DNA of 64,000 bases from Thermomucor indicae-seudaticae (GCA_000787465.1 JSYX01000052.1:1-64000), one strand, 5' to 3'; counted from the stretch's first letter, positions 9,896 through 22,750 are shown. Translations and numbers: made by a program. Notes: a model not told the origin generated them from the sequence alone.

Positions 9896-12876
9896 ATGAA
9901 TAAAAACAGCCCTTCGCGTTATGATGATCCAGAATCGCAGAGTAATCGCTCGGACGACGGGATCAGTCGTTGGATTGCCGATTGGATTTTTGGGAGACCA
10001 GAGCATACGACTCGCCGGTTACCTGAGACACCGCCAACACCTCCACCGCGTCGACACAGACAGTTACAGAGTCCTCTTCCTGTCGCAAACATACAGCAAC
10101 AGGGCGTCGACGCAACACGACGCACTAACCGGGTCTCGACCGCAAGCACCCTCGTCGACGAAGAGGAAAAGCTGCAGAACACCAAAGTGCGCTATGGCCC
10201 TGCACCAGCCCATACAGCTCGTCGCTATGCGACGCAGCGGATACGACTTACCCACGGAAACTTGGTTGTCGATTGTCCGTTACCCGAGAAACTCTTTAAT
10301 GCCGTGCCGAGAAAGACGGGCGAATTTCGAACGATGCGGTACACGGCCGTGACATGCGAACCGGACGAGTTTCCGTATAAAAAGTATACGTTACGACAGC
10401 AGTTCTATAAACGAGAAACGGAACTATTTATTGTAATCACCATGTACAATGTAAAACAATAGAAGGATGCCTTATTACTCATCCCATCTGATTACTGAGA
10501 GACGACTATTTAGGAAGACGAAGTATTGTTTGCACGAACGATGCACGGAGTTGTCAAAAATATTGCGCATCTCTGCAGCCTTCGGGACCACTCGGTGTGG
10601 GGACCAGACGGTTGGAAAAAAGTAGTGGTTTCGATTGTGGCAGATGGTCGGAAAGCCATCCATAAACGTGTCTTGAGCGTGCTTGCTGCCATAGGCGTAT
10701 ACCAGGCGGGGATCGCGAAAAACATGGTGGACGACAAGCCTGTCAAAGCTCACTTGTACGAAGTACGTCTAGGTTGAAGCTTTCATGTACCTTTGGATAT
10801 ACTAAACTTCCTCAATTAGTACACGACTCAGATTTCTGTAGACCAAGACATGAAACTCAAAGGAGCAGACAAGGTATGGTGTACTAACGAGATGCTACCC
10901 TGTTACAGCGTCTAACGTGCATTGGTCCAGGGTGTTGTGCCTGTCCAGGTCATCTTCTGTCTGAAGGAAAAGAACGCGAAAAAGATCAATTCACATCGGT
11001 GGTTCTTCAATGCCTTTGGGCCGCTTCTGAAGCCAAATGTCTGCGTGCTGCTTGATGTTGGTACGCGGCCCAGTAACACCAGTATATACCAGTTATGGAA
11101 GACCCTTGATCGTCAAAAGAATATTGGAGGAGCTTGCGGTGAGATCCGTGCCATGCTGGGCCCTGCGTGCAAGCATCTTTTGAATCCGCTCGTGGCAGCT
11201 CAGAACTTTGAATACAAAATGTCCAACATTCTCGACAAACCGATGGAAAGCGTTTTTGGCTACATTTCTGTGCTTCCAGGCGCTTTTTCTGCTTATCGCT
11301 ATGCCGCCCTTCAGAACGATGTGGATGGCCACGGACCACTGGAGAAGTACTTTAAAGGGGAAGCTCTACATGGCCATGGGGCCGGCTTGTTTGAAGCCAA
11401 CATGTACCTCGCGGAGGATCGGATCTTGTGCTTTGAACTGGTTGCGAAAAAAGGCGAGCGATGGCTGCTTCAGTACTGCAACACGGCGTTCGCAGAGACG
11501 GATGTGCCAGACGGACTGCCTGAATTTATATCGCAGCGACGACGATGGCTCAATGGCAGCTTCTTTGCTGGAGTTTACAGTCTTTGGAACTTTCGGTCTG
11601 TCTGGAGGAGCCAGCACTCATTCACCCGCATGACGCTCTTGACGATCCAGACAGGCTATAATTTAATAAGTCTTCTTTTCAACTGGCTTGGACTGGTAAA
11701 GAGATCAGTTGTTAACTTTCCAAAAACACTAGCTGATCTGCTATGTGGTAGGGAAACTTTTACATCACGTTTTACTTTATCACCAAGAGCTTAGCAGATA
11801 ACAAGATTGATCCGTTCGGCCGCGGATGGGGAGCTAAACTGTTCGACACATTCCGTTATGTTTATTTATTCATTATTGTGGTTATATTCATTTGCTCAAT
11901 GGGAAACCGTCCGCAGGGGTAAGTCCACACGGTGTATGCCCTCGATGAAAAAACGACACTCACCTTTTCGCCTCTCCCTCAGGTCAAAGTGGCTGTTTTT
12001 AGCATGTTTAATATCGTTCTCAGTCATCATGTGCTACATGCTTTTTGCCTCCTCTTGGCTTATTTACAAGGGCATCCAGAAAGCCGCAGATGATATTAAG
12101 TTGACGAGTGATGCGACCATCAGCATTGTCCGCATCCTCGAGGACACTGGATTTCGGAACATGCTTGTGTCCTTGATGGCTACCTATGGCTTGTACCTCG
12201 TCTCAAGTTTGCTCTACGGTCAACCATGGCACATGATCACCAGTTTCCTGCCTTACTTGATTCTGCTCCCCGGCTATATCAATATCCTCAACATTTACGC
12301 CTTCTGCAACACCCACGATGTCAGGTAAATGTCCAAACTCTTAGCTTCTCTCTGCCCGCATTCGTTGTCTGATCTTTTGATCTTATTAGCTGGGGAACCA
12401 AAGGTGACAATACTGTTTCCAAAGACCTTGGCGTTGTAAAAAGGAAGGCTGGTGACGATGAAGACGAGACGGTCGAGATTGATCTACCAGCGGACCAAGT
12501 CGATATCAATAGTCAATACGAAGAGGCTGTGAATGACCTCGAGCGCAAAGTTCATACAGAGGTAAATCGAATCAGAAAAAGAAAAGATACCAGGGGAGCA
12601 TAAACAGGTTGTCTTACCATGTGGTCTGTTCAGACTCCATGCACGCGGAGTCAGCAGGATTACTATCAATCGTTCCGAACGCATTTGGTCTTGTCATGGA
12701 TCGCATGTAATGCTCTGCTTGTGGCACTAGTGACTTCGACAGAATACGATACCATCTATGTCCCGTCGGCAGGAACGACTTACATGTCTGTGATTCTGTG
12801 GACTAATGCGGGACTTGCCTCGTTTCGGTTCATAGGCTCTTTCATGTACTTGTTACTTCGACTGTTTTCTGCTTAA
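9896..12876 (+). CDS. CHS: Chitin synthase, division 1 (class I-III type)
   Basis: Eight exons: 9896-10450, 10514-10762, 10820-10873, 10931-11695, 11752-11918, 11983-12324, 12390-12561, 12634-12876. They sum to 848 aa in phase, a normal length for the family. A hydrophilic Pro/Arg-rich N-terminus (about 120 aa) is followed by the catalytic domain: [48 protein letters not shown] (about residue 449) and QRRRW (about 488), the signature of processive GT2 chitin synthases. Several membrane helices follow, and the division-1 motif SWGTKGD is in exon 7. The enzyme polymerises UDP-GlcNAc into chitin at the plasma membrane. For the last intron I use the acceptor CAG at 12631-12633; the nearer CAG at 12605 would break the frame. 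The 3' end lies 56 bp from the convergent MHYT gene. Confidence 0.95.
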
Positions 12877-12932
12877 TGTACCATACCCATCATGCACTTT
12901 ATTACTGACGCATATACAATACAATCAATTAA

Positions 12933-15900
12933 TCATCCATGAATGATTTCTTCTACTATACAGTTTAGCCACCAGAACCTGTTCTGGGTGGGAAGAACAG
13001 TAAACACAGGTGGCAGTTCGAGACTACTCGGCAAGGCTGGTGCAGGTTTCAGCCGCGACTTCTCTGGTAATGCATCAAGAATGGATAGTACCAAGCTAGG
13101 CGTGCCGAGGAAATGAAGTTTGGGTCGCTTGGGGCGCGGCGGAGGAGGAAGTGAAGCGATGGATATGCTGTCCTCTGGAAATCCTTGTTGTTGTTGATAA
13201 TATAATGTACTATTATTCACATGATGCAACTTCGTGGTAACCTCTTGACTCGTTATGATGCCGCGTTTAGAACTGTAAGCTTTGAATTGATAGAGACGTT
13301 GTTGCATAATGTAGGTCGAAGCGTTGCATTGATTAAGAGAGCGGTAAAGGCATACGGCATGATCGGTAATGTAGTAGGCCATGGGTCGATAAAGGGGCAG
13401 CGGTAGGCACTTGAATGGTTCAGAGCTTGTCTGATTCACAGCAGAGACCACGCCAGGGAAGGTGACGCAGGCGCGGAACAGAATAAGCTGACAGGGTGCT
13501 AATTGTAGCGAAAAGGCTGGAATGTCCATGACTTCAGCATGGAGTTCGGCAGCGCCTCCCAGTAGCTTGCTATAACTAGAGAGTCCAATTAGCTGCTGTG
13601 CTGCCGTCTCCATTGCTTTCAGAAACCGCGTCGTCGGTTGCGTGATTGTAGGCGATACGGGTGCAATCGTTTGAGAGCTGCCGACCGGCGAACAGCAATT
13701 GTCTGACGGCTGGCTACCAGAGCTCACCAGAGTCGTCGCTCCGTTGCAACTTGTGAGGTCTTCTGAAAGTCCAATATGACTGTCGAACAGCGTGCTGCTG
13801 TGACAAATGCGAGCTTGTTTGACTCGTGTCTCTATTGCGCATATATCCATCAACGTTTGACCCTGAAGACTAAGCACACGATTCTTCTCCTCGCGTGATA
13901 GCTGGCTCGGTATCTCGCCGTCGTCATATCGAAGCTGGACCATCGGAATCGCATGTCGTTTTGACTTGTCTACAACGATAGAAGTATCGTCATCGGATAC
14001 GCTCTGTTGGTCCTCTTGTACCAGCACCGACAGTCCTACGTAGACAGCACTACGCGTGGCTACCTCGGAGATCCTTGTGTCCTCACATGAGATAGACCGT
14101 GATCTCGGATCTGCTGTTGATAGTACAGGACACGGTTGTAGCTGCATCATTTTTAGCGCAGATTCCGCGTAAAGTCGCATATCGTTCAAATGACTCAACA
14201 TGTGCTCCGGCGATATACAAAGACGGTTACCCATCGTTTTCGAAATAAATGTTTGATCAGCAAACCGGAAGCCAACCGAAAGCAGGCGCAAAAACGCCTC
14301 CTTATTGACGAGTCGAACCAAAAAGATATGACAGTCCTCTCTTTGGCTGTTCTGAACAGAGAAAGTATCGGTGGCTGTAGACGACGGTATTCTGTTCATT
14401 TTAGTGCCCCCGTGCTGCGGATGTACGGCATTCAGATAGGTAGAAGGCAAGTCTAGTTGCTGCTGCTCTAGATATCCTTTTTCCAACATTTCTGAGCTTT
14501 CAAAGGAAACGAAACTGCTGCTTGCCGATACTCGTTCTGCATGTGATTCACCAAGTGAATGAGTGGCGGTGTCGGTCATTGCGTTGCTTTTGGTTCTGTA
14601 AAGATCAAGAATGGCTATCCAAAATGATTGTCTGTTTTCGGAAGCTGCTTTTCTCCTTCCATGGCTGTATCCAAATTTAGGTCGCTTGGCAATGGCGTTT
14701 GCGTAGACGATTGAGTCGTAAAGGCAGCCGAGCTCACCAAAAGACGCTAGTCGAAGCTGTTCTACGAGTCCGTTAGCAGCGTCTAAGAATAAGGACTCGG
14801 CGATATCGATAGGATTGATCGATGATTGTCCAGACGGTACGATTTGTGCTGCCCAATGAGCAGCCACTTCAAACAGCCGAAGGAAAAGTGGACTACCAAT
14901 GATGAATTCCTTCTGAAACTCCTATTCGACATGTTTTAATTGCCAACCGTTGTTTCAAGCCCGAGGCCTCGGGAAACAATAGCAACTTACGCCCAGTTGA
15001 TTATTGTCAAGTACTTCCTTGCTGGGTGTCATGCCGTCTGCCGATACAAGGATGCGCCCTTGCTTGTCAAAGAAGATCACGTTTAGTATCAAGCGTCTGT
15101 TCTTGTCTTGCTCGCTTTTCGATCCAAAAGGGGCAACACCTGCTCGGATACCGATGTAGAGCAAGCTGATGCAGGCCAACACGACAATCACAGTAATGAT
15201 GCTAATGAGTGCAGCGCTGCTTAAAGCCGGCTGCGGAGGGACCGCATCAATGTTTGGAATATAGTATACTGTTCCTGCCATAGCTGTATAATGCATGCCT
15301 AATCAAGCAATACGGTGAGGGAATATGAGAAAGCAAATCGTATTACTTCAAAAGCATTACCACAAAGAGCCATGCCCATTAGAAGAGCTATCCCCAGTCG
15401 CTTATACCATTGATTCACCCATTGCTCACGAAGCTTGAAGAATATACAGAAAGCCGCGACAACTGCTGTGCACGCGATCACAGCTGCACCGGCTACATAG
15501 CCTGCCTTGTAGCGCAGTACGAAGAATTGAATTGCAGATTGTCCTTTCCGTTGTTATTGAGTCATTCCTTTTTCTGGTAGCTATTTATAAGCCAAGGTAA
15601 ATACCTAGATAATGCATGGACGCAATGCCGACCTAAAATTCGGTGTCAGTTTGGATGAATGTGGGATATAATCTAAGACAGGGTACGTACTCCTGCAAAG
15701 ATGCCACTCAGAACGATGCGGGTGATATGCACTGCCTTGGTGATTCCAACGGACGTAAACGCAAGAAGCATAGCAGCGATTGCAACTATTAAACTCGCAA
15801 AGGTGTATCCTGCAGCGTAATTTATATGGAAAATGTTGCCACTGTAGCTGAGGGTTAGACCATTGTTGCCGATAAAATGCATGGACCAGATAGCGACAGC

Positions 15901-16130
15901 GCCCATGACAAAGGCACTGGCCAGGAGCATAAACCTAATCCATTCACTGTTAGCTCCATCATTCACTTTGTCTGCCAGATTCGCTTACCAATTATAGGTT
16001 CCTTGCAAGTGTGTTCGGCGCGTCAGCAGTTCGAGGGTGATCTGAGTCCGATGACGGATATGACATAACTGATGAAGACGATGCCGCCATTGAAGCCCTG
16101 CGTCGCCACAGTGGCGGTAACTGGATCCAT
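12933..16130 (-). CDS. MHYT-domain integral membrane sensor (one-base frame break)
   Basis: Six exons: 16130-15989, 15934-15691, 15632-15605 (28 nt), 15543-15361, 15298-14991, 14921-12933. The product is about 964 aa. The N-terminal 300 aa form the MHYT domain of about seven helices: VFISYVISVIG, AIWSMHFIGN, GIASMHYLGQ and GMHYTAMAG, i.e. three copies of the Met-His motif thought to bind copper and sense a diatomic gas. The last exon (about 660 aa) encodes a cytoplasmic region without a domain I recognise, rich in Ser and Gln. Exon 1 is out of frame by one base near 16047: ISVIG is in one frame and TQITLELLTRRT in the next. With one base added all phases close. Role: probable signalling receptor; ligand and output unknown. 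Confidence 0.85.
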
Positions 16131-17083
16131 AGACAGGGAAAGATGATGATTGAGGAGGAAAGGAAAAAGAAAGGGAGTGAGAAAAAACCAAGGATAGCAG
16201 AAGTTTTGTTGTGTTCGCTACAACAGCAGAAATGATCGATCCGTGCGATCCTCATTCGCCTCAGTTTCCATATTAAAACGCAGACCGATAGACAAACTGA
16301 TCACTTGGACAAAAGATGAGAAGTCTGGACCACAGAACGATCGTTGATCTGACCTTCGTGTGTTTAACAGACCACATGGTTTTTAAATTTGCTTTTGATG
16401 TTTCATTGCTAAGACTGCGCAAAAATAAATCGGGAAGCTACCACATTCAGCTAAATTTGGATAGTTCACTTTGTACGAAATTGTCTCTTTTATCTTGTCT
16501 TCGATAACCGCGTAAAAATAGGAACGCGTAAGGAGGGGTTAAAAGAGAGGGGGACATCATAGTGGCAAGGCAGATTCGTTGACAAATTTGCTGTAAATTG
16601 ACCAGAAACCTGGATTAACTTTTATTGGTTCCCTGGGTAACACCGCATTGTGTCGTCCTATTGTCGGGAGGTCTGTGTTCCAGCAATAAGCTACTGTGGC
16701 GAAAATCTATATAGCTTCTTTTCAGTGTCTTCATGGAAAACCAAATAAGCAGTGCGTCATTCGCGTGTACAATACAATGTCAGTTCGGTCTTGACTAACC
16801 ACCAATTATTGCATCTATGGCTCCAGGTCCAATATGGACCGAACAATAGACAGTAGTTCTATGGCGGCATTGTAAAGTGCTCGGCACAGCTTTTGGACAG
16901 AGTTTTTATACGATATCGCCGAGTCACCGAGGTGCAAGTGAAGCTGCTCTCCCAAAGCAAGTCTTCGCCCATTGCTTCCAAGCAACTGTCAGCCGGGTTG
17001 AAGAAGACGAATTTTGAGCGGAGCTTTAGAAATTTCCTTTTGTGAGGCGCAACTCCAACAAAGACAAAGGAACAACCGTAATC
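16131..17083. promoter_or_regulatory. Divergent intergenic region, MHYT gene (-) and SANT gene (+)
   Basis: About 950 bp separating two divergently transcribed genes, so it should hold both promoters. No conserved box identified and no convincing coding frame. Confidence 0.4.
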
Positions 17084-18674
17084 ATGACAGAGCTCAATGC
17101 CTACGGTACCTGGAAATGTAGCACCCAATCTTAAAATGGAAAAACATTGACAGTTATTTTTATAGAGGAGGAGCGACAAAGAAACATTGAACGAAACCGA
17201 CAATTACTGGCGCAATTCGACCTTGAAGAAGCGCGAGACGCGCTGAGAGAACCCGTGCCAGCCACGACCCGAATGAAGCAAGTACCGTCTTAAATCAAGT
17301 TTCCCAAGTGAATATACTGACTCTCTGCATTCTCCTTTAGAAATGTTGAAAAGTCCTCGAAAAAGCAACGTACGCGCGCCCTGAGCTTCTTGTTTTTGCA
17401 CAACAGATCAATGGTCTAAGTGACTGAATCGTCCTTGCAGGTAAACCAACGACCAAAGTCCAAAAACCTGTGTTGCCTCGGCGGAAATCGTCACGTCTGC
17501 GAGGCATTGAGCCCGCACCAATCCAAATTGAAACTGAGAACGGATTAGAGGTTGCGGAAAACAAGGTAATTAAGAACGCGCTCTATCTATCTGGACGCGT
17601 TGTATGACAAATGTGCGGACGCAGGAGGGGAACGAATCCGCCGTGGCGGACGACGAGCTTTGGGACGGGAAGTTGATACCTGCAGATGAATATTTTGATG
17701 AAGAAACGCGTCAAAAGGCGATAAGAACAGACGGTCATTATAAAGGTGTTTAAGAGCCGACCACAAAGGGATTGAAGGGATCGATGTGCTGACCTGGGTT
17801 TGGTAGGATGGCTTAATCCAGAACTGATTGAAAAATACCAATTTGAAGCATCTGCAGCAGAAGCATGGGAGAAAAATGGCGGTGGCAAGTTTTCATTCAG
17901 AGACCCACTGGGTACGGGAAAGAAAAAGTCCGGAAAAGCCCGCATCAATGCAAAGGTAAACACGCTACAATGTCTTTCTTCAGTGGACACATGTTATAAC
18001 CCGACCTTAGGCAGTGGCACAAATGATGTTTAAAAAGAATCCAAATATGTATTTCTACAGACACAATGAACCAGGCGTGGTACGTTGGACTGAATGACTC
18101 TATATTGACCTGATTTAATAATGATATAATTCAGGAACAATGGACTGGAGACTGGACAGAGGAAGAAAAACAAAAATTCCTAGAGGTATCTACCTTCCAA
18201 TGCCCGAGCTCAAAAGGGGCCAAAAATTTAAAGCTTTTTTTGACTGTGATTTTTGACAGGTCGCGAGAGAACATGGATGTGGCGATAAGGTTCGTAAAGT
18301 GCTCTCATGCATCTAACTATTGTATAAATAACCTCTTGCTTTTGCAGTGGGGATTATTCGCAAGCTATATACCTCACCGGTAAGTACAGTTGTAGACGAA
18401 AGATTCCCAAATCATACTGACTCTCTCTTGAAGCGTTGGATATCAATGCAGCAGTAAGTAAAAATCATAGCATGCAAGGGATATCGCTAGGACCAACGTT
18501 GTTTAGATTATTACAGAAGTGAGATCTTGCCTTCCGGTTTAATCTTTGATGAGAATTATCAGGTACGATTGGAAAAACATAAGTAGGGTCCAGAGGATCG
18601 TTGACTTACATGAAAACCAGTTTACACCATCGGGACGCCCTATATATATCGGACCACGTCGGTCTCGCGAATAG
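17084..18674 (+). CDS. SANT/Myb-like domain protein, 13 small exons
   Basis: Exons: 17084-17105, 17166-17281, about 17341/17354-17369, 17441-17565, 17625-17745, 17807-17955, 18011-18079, 18135-18185, 18260-18289, 18348-18379, 18434-18453, 18507-18562, 18621-18674. About 275-280 aa. The N-terminus (MTELNAYEEERQRNIERN) is charged and helical; then comes a basic patch RRKSSRLRGIEP, an acidic stretch, LIPADEYFDEETR, GWLNPELIEKYQFE and NGGGKFSF. The C-terminal half is a SANT/Myb-like repeat: WTGDWTEEEKQKFLEVAREHGC, DKWGLFASYIPHRVGYQCSNYYR. Tryptophan spacing and the YQC-x-NYYR ending suggest DNA or chromatin binding in the nucleus. Exon 3 starts out of frame if the obvious TTTAG acceptor at 17340 is used: one extra A in AAATG, or an acceptor at 17353. 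Exact function unknown. Confidence 0.75.
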
Positions 18675-20377
18675 GTTACTTACTGGGTGACCAAGTTGAA
18701 ACTTTGGAAACTCCCTTTGCTTTGCAAATTCTTATGCATTTTCATCTATATACCATCGCTGAAAGCAAATCAGTACCATAAATCCTACTAACAAGAAAAG
18801 AAATCTCTGAAATCCCTATGTGACAACCTCTTTCAAAATGGAAGGCTATATGGTGTGTCTTTACGATGGACATGGGTGGGCTCGGGGATATTTTTAAGAC
18901 GGGCTTCAGTGCCCCTGACGATGTTTTTCAAGACGAGGCATCAAAGACCCAAAATTTTCGATGGTCTGATTCCCGAGCGCGGATCCGCTGACCTCAAAGG
19001 ATTGCTTGAAAATCAAGATGTTGTCCCCAAGGTACGAAAGAATTGTGATCGAAGCCCGTTTAACTTGTCAGGTTCCGCTTTGCCCTGAAGGGACGAGGAT
19101 CTGGAAGCAGAGCTTGGATATTCCCATGGGACATTCGTCGTGCCTTGTTGAGTTAACAACAGCGTATGTTTGTTTCTATCTCGGATAAATATCAACGCGC
19201 GCTCACATAACTACTTAGGGCTCAAGTAAGAAGCTTCCAAGAATAATGAAACGAAGAAAGGAATAATTTGGAGAACGCGATTGCGTAATGCTCGCTTTTA
19301 TTTTTTTTTCTTTTTAAAACAGCCGGGAGTGGATCTGAATAAAGCGGGTCATAATCATCCAAGGGAAGCTTTCAGGTACATGTTGCATGCTCTTATAGAT
19401 CAACACTCATTTGCAATTGTCTCACGGAATGATCGCACGTGAGTCGAAAAGAGACATCAAATTTGTTATTGCTTATTCGCCTTCACTGTGTTTGTCGCCT
19501 TTAATCTCTACATCATCCCATGCATCACAGTGCTGAGGCACAAGGGACACCAAAAGAACGCGTTCTCCACAACAGTAGATTTAAAGGACCGCGAAAAGCG
19601 TGACATCGGACAGACAGACAGACACAACCATCGCAAAAAGCTTTCTTCAAACCCCGCTTACATCGTATAGAACGCCTAAAAATGAAGGAGACGGGATTTA
19701 TCTTACAGAGGACGGAGAATGGAACGGAATTGCCATCTAAGTCCTCAAACCATTATGATGTTCCCCCTTCTACCTCTTATGTCTTCCAATGTCCTTCTCG
19801 ATGCTTACATTTTCAATGTCTGTTCCTGCCTACGGCCCCACAGTCCCCGGAGCGAAGCGGAGGTAGGCCATACGGGCCGTCAGCCTCCTGCCCTAAGTCG
19901 TGATATAGAGACAGACAAGAGCATGAATAAATAGGCGCTGAGCTTTAACCTGATCTGTGTCAAGGCTAGTACTCATCTAGCGCTTTCCTCCTTCTTTCCA
20001 AGTGTTCACCACTATGAAGCCCATAGCCAAGTCACTGCCTGAAGATTCCGCTTAGCGTTCCACGAAGCAGCGCGAGGGGAGAGCTCTAGTCTAATAATAT
20101 CAGAAAGCAAAACCAGTACCATGAACCTTGTGTAAACAAACACCTTGAAGCTTGTCTAAGTGTCTGATGCAAAGTCCGAAATTGACTCGAAAAGAAAACC
20201 CGACAACGTTTCCTTTCAAGCGCTCGACATTTGCGACTTTTGCAGAGTAACAATGCTTTTGAACGCGGTTAAGAAAGGAGCGTCTGCTCGCTTGCCCGGT
20301 CATGTAAGAAAGTCTTGCGCGCTTGTTATGTCATGCATAACCCATGCCGACATGTGCAATGTTTGGAGGCAATGACA
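18675..20377. other. Gene-poor stretch
   Basis: About 1.7 kb. A frame at 18870-18990 (reading GGLGDIFKTGFSAPDDVFQDE) looks weakly protein-like but is closed by stops and has no partner exon I can join. A GACA microsatellite lies at about 19608-19623. A possible alternative first exon of IDH1 is at 20253-20303. Nothing else seen. Confidence 0.35.
19608..19623. repeat. GACA microsatellite
   Basis: Sequence GGACAGACAGACAGACAC, about four GACA units, in the gene-poor stretch upstream of IDH1. Confidence 0.7.
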
Positions 20378-21855
20378 ATGCGGACTTTCATGGCTGGCAA
20401 CGCCGCTTTAAAGCCGGCTTTGGGGCCAAACAAAGCAGTAAGCAGCCGGGGTCACTTGGTGATACTGTAAAAGCAGACGTTACTGAAATCCTTTGGCTTG
20501 ATATTGGGGAATAGACCCAGGTGAAGCATCAGACAAAGCATACAGTGACACTTGTGCCCGGCGACGGTGTTGGTAAAGAGCTCTCTGAAGCCGTCAAAGC
20601 TGTATTCGCTGCGGCAAAGGTGCCCGTGGAATGGGAGCAGTTTGACTTGTCCGGACATGTATCATCAAACGACACACTTATGAAGGATACGCTCGAGTCC
20701 CTTCGCCGTAACAAGGTGGGACTCAAGGGTATCCTCTACACGCCCGTGTCCCGACTTGGCCATAAATCATTCAACGTGTCTATGCGCAAGGTAATGTAAA
20801 AAAGACAATAGACACGTTCTAATGATGTTATGTGCTGACGCGCTGCAGGACTTGGATATCTATGCGTCCATTTCACTGGTGAAGAATCTGCCTGGAGTAC
20901 CGTCACGGTTCAACAACGTTGATCTCGCCATCATCCGCGAGAACACTGAAGGCGAATACTCTGGTCTTGAACATCAGGTAATTTGCCAGAAGCTAGCGTA
21001 GTCTCGCGCCCTTTCCTACAGCCTAACGTCGCCGCGACAGTCCTACCCTGGTGTCGTCGAATCGTTGAAAATCGTAACCCGCGCCAAAACGGAACGTATC
21101 GCCCGGTTCGCTTTTGACTTTGCATTAAAGAACAACCGCAAGAAGGTGACATGTATCCACAAGGCAAATATCATGTGAGTTGATGGACCCAAAGTAGTCA
21201 ATGAGATGAGATGCTTACGCCGTTGTTGCTTAGGAAACTCGGCGATGGCCTGTTCTTGAAAACATGCCGCGATGTTGCCAAAGAGTACGCGGCGTCCGGT
21301 ATTGTTTTGAACGATATGATTGTCGACAATGCGTCCATGCAGCTCGTGTCGCGTCCTCAGCAATTCGACGTCCTTGTGATGCCCAATCTCTATGGTAACA
21401 TTCTCTCGAACGTCGGCGCTGGATTGGTTGGCGGACCGGGTATCATCCCAGGTGCAAACTTCGGCAGAGAGTACGCCGTCTTTGAACCAGTATGTGTTGT
21501 TAATAAGGGCAAGGGAAGGGAGGGGGCACACAGAGTTCGTCTCACTTGTGGTGGTAGGGCTGTCGTCATGTCGGTGCTGATATTCAAGGAAGCAATGTCG
21601 CGAATCCTACGGCGATGATACTCAGCTCTGTGATGATGCTGCGACACTTGGGACTAGACGAACATGCGAATAGAATCTCGAACGCCGTGTACCGTACAGT
21701 TGAAGCTGGAAAAGTAAGTGCTTTTTAATGTAGGCGTCGGAAAACAGGTATGCTTAGCTGGACTGTAAAACTCTTCCTTGTAGGTAAAAACTCGTGACAT
21801 GGGTGGTCAAAGCAGCACTACCGAGTTTACAGATGCTATTATTGCTACATTGTAG
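20378..21855 (+). CDS. IDH1: NAD-dependent isocitrate dehydrogenase, mitochondrial regulatory-type subunit
   Basis: Exons 20378-20437, 20515-20790, 20849-20977, 21041-21174, 21234-21489, 21558-21713, 21784-21855 give 360 aa in phase. Exon 1 ([20 protein letters not shown]) is a basic, hydroxyl-poor mitochondrial presequence. The mature part has [13 protein letters not shown], then [50 protein letters not shown] and [11 protein letters not shown], all conserved in NAD-IDH. The active-site Arg/Ser pattern differs from the catalytic subunit ([17 protein letters not shown]), which is why I call it IDH1-type. It works in the TCA cycle as a hetero-oligomer with IDH2. A second possible first exon at 20253-20303 could give a different presequence. 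AATAAA occurs at about 21869. Convergent with the next gene, 162 bp apart. Confidence 0.93.
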
Positions 21856-22017
21856 AGGCTGTTTACAATAAACACAGTTAAAGCCACTGACTAGACTTTT
21901 GCACAGAAATCTAAAGTATGGTCATTTGATATTTATGTATTAGGGAAATGTAATAAAGGTAATATATCATAAGGTATAGCTATATAGAATATCGTATACA
22001 GTATAGAGTGTAATTGA

Positions 22018-22750
22018 CTAGTAGCTATAATGATCTTCAAAACCGTGCTTGAACGCCAACGCTGCGATTGCGAGAGCAAGCCCATAGAAAATGGCACCGA
22101 ATACGAGTCGAGCAATGTGCGACTCATACGAAGCCTCAAAGATCGACCAAATTACGGCAAACGCAAAGAATCTGTATAGGCCATTGTAAGACTGTACTCT
22201 ATCAACGGTTTACGTTTTCCGTTGAACTTACACCCATGCCAAAATCATGACTGAACGAGTGGCTCCTCGACCCAGAGTGTTGAGAATAAGCACAGATAAA
22301 AGCATCAAGACAAGGTCTCGAAGGACGTCAGTGGCGCGACTGAGTCGACTCTGCGATAATCATAAGAGCGATGCAAAATTATTGTGCAAGATTAATAGTA
22401 TAGCTTACATAAGTCCGGACGACACGAGGTTTTCTAACCCACCCTCGCCAACCTGTCGCTGCAGCTGCAGTTGTACCGGTAGTAGCAGCAGCAGCAGCAG
22501 CCTCGTCTCCGTCGGCATTTGCTCTTGCGCTTCCATAATCTGCATTCCTATGTCCGTCACCAAAGGCGTGGCGAACGAACCACAGGAGACCCCAGTACAC
22601 CCAAAGGGCAAAGAAGGCGACCCAGGCAAACTTTATGTTGTGGTTCATGAGGAACGCAGCGAGACTCCCATCGATGCCTCGACCATCGGTATAAGGGTAG
22701 CCATAGGGATCCAAGTTGTCTGCGGGATTGCCGTGGTGATTAGTGTCCAT
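22018..22750 (-). CDS. Small multi-pass membrane protein, function unknown
   Basis: Exons 22750-22409, 22350-22232 and 22171-22018 give 204 aa in phase. The N-terminus is hydrophilic (DPYGYPYTDGRG). The first helix is WVAFFALWVYWGLLWFV, followed by an Ala/Thr-rich linker encoded by GCA/GCT/ACT triplets at 22450-22510. Exon 2 carries LVLMLLSVLILNTLG, exon 3 FFAFAVIWSIFEAS and LVFGAIFYGLALAIAALAF, ending HYSY. Four predicted helices, no enzymatic motif, and no family I recognise. ER, Golgi or plasma membrane are all possible. Confidence 0.7.

Noticed and set aside
12933..14867. The long minus-strand frame read as a complete 644-aa protein
   Set aside because: Exons upstream (14921-16130) join it in phase and carry the MHYT motifs, so it is only the last exon.
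18855..19190. Possible U-box or other domain gene
   Set aside because: Fragments such as DPLTSK look suggestive, but no frame stays open and no exon phases agree.
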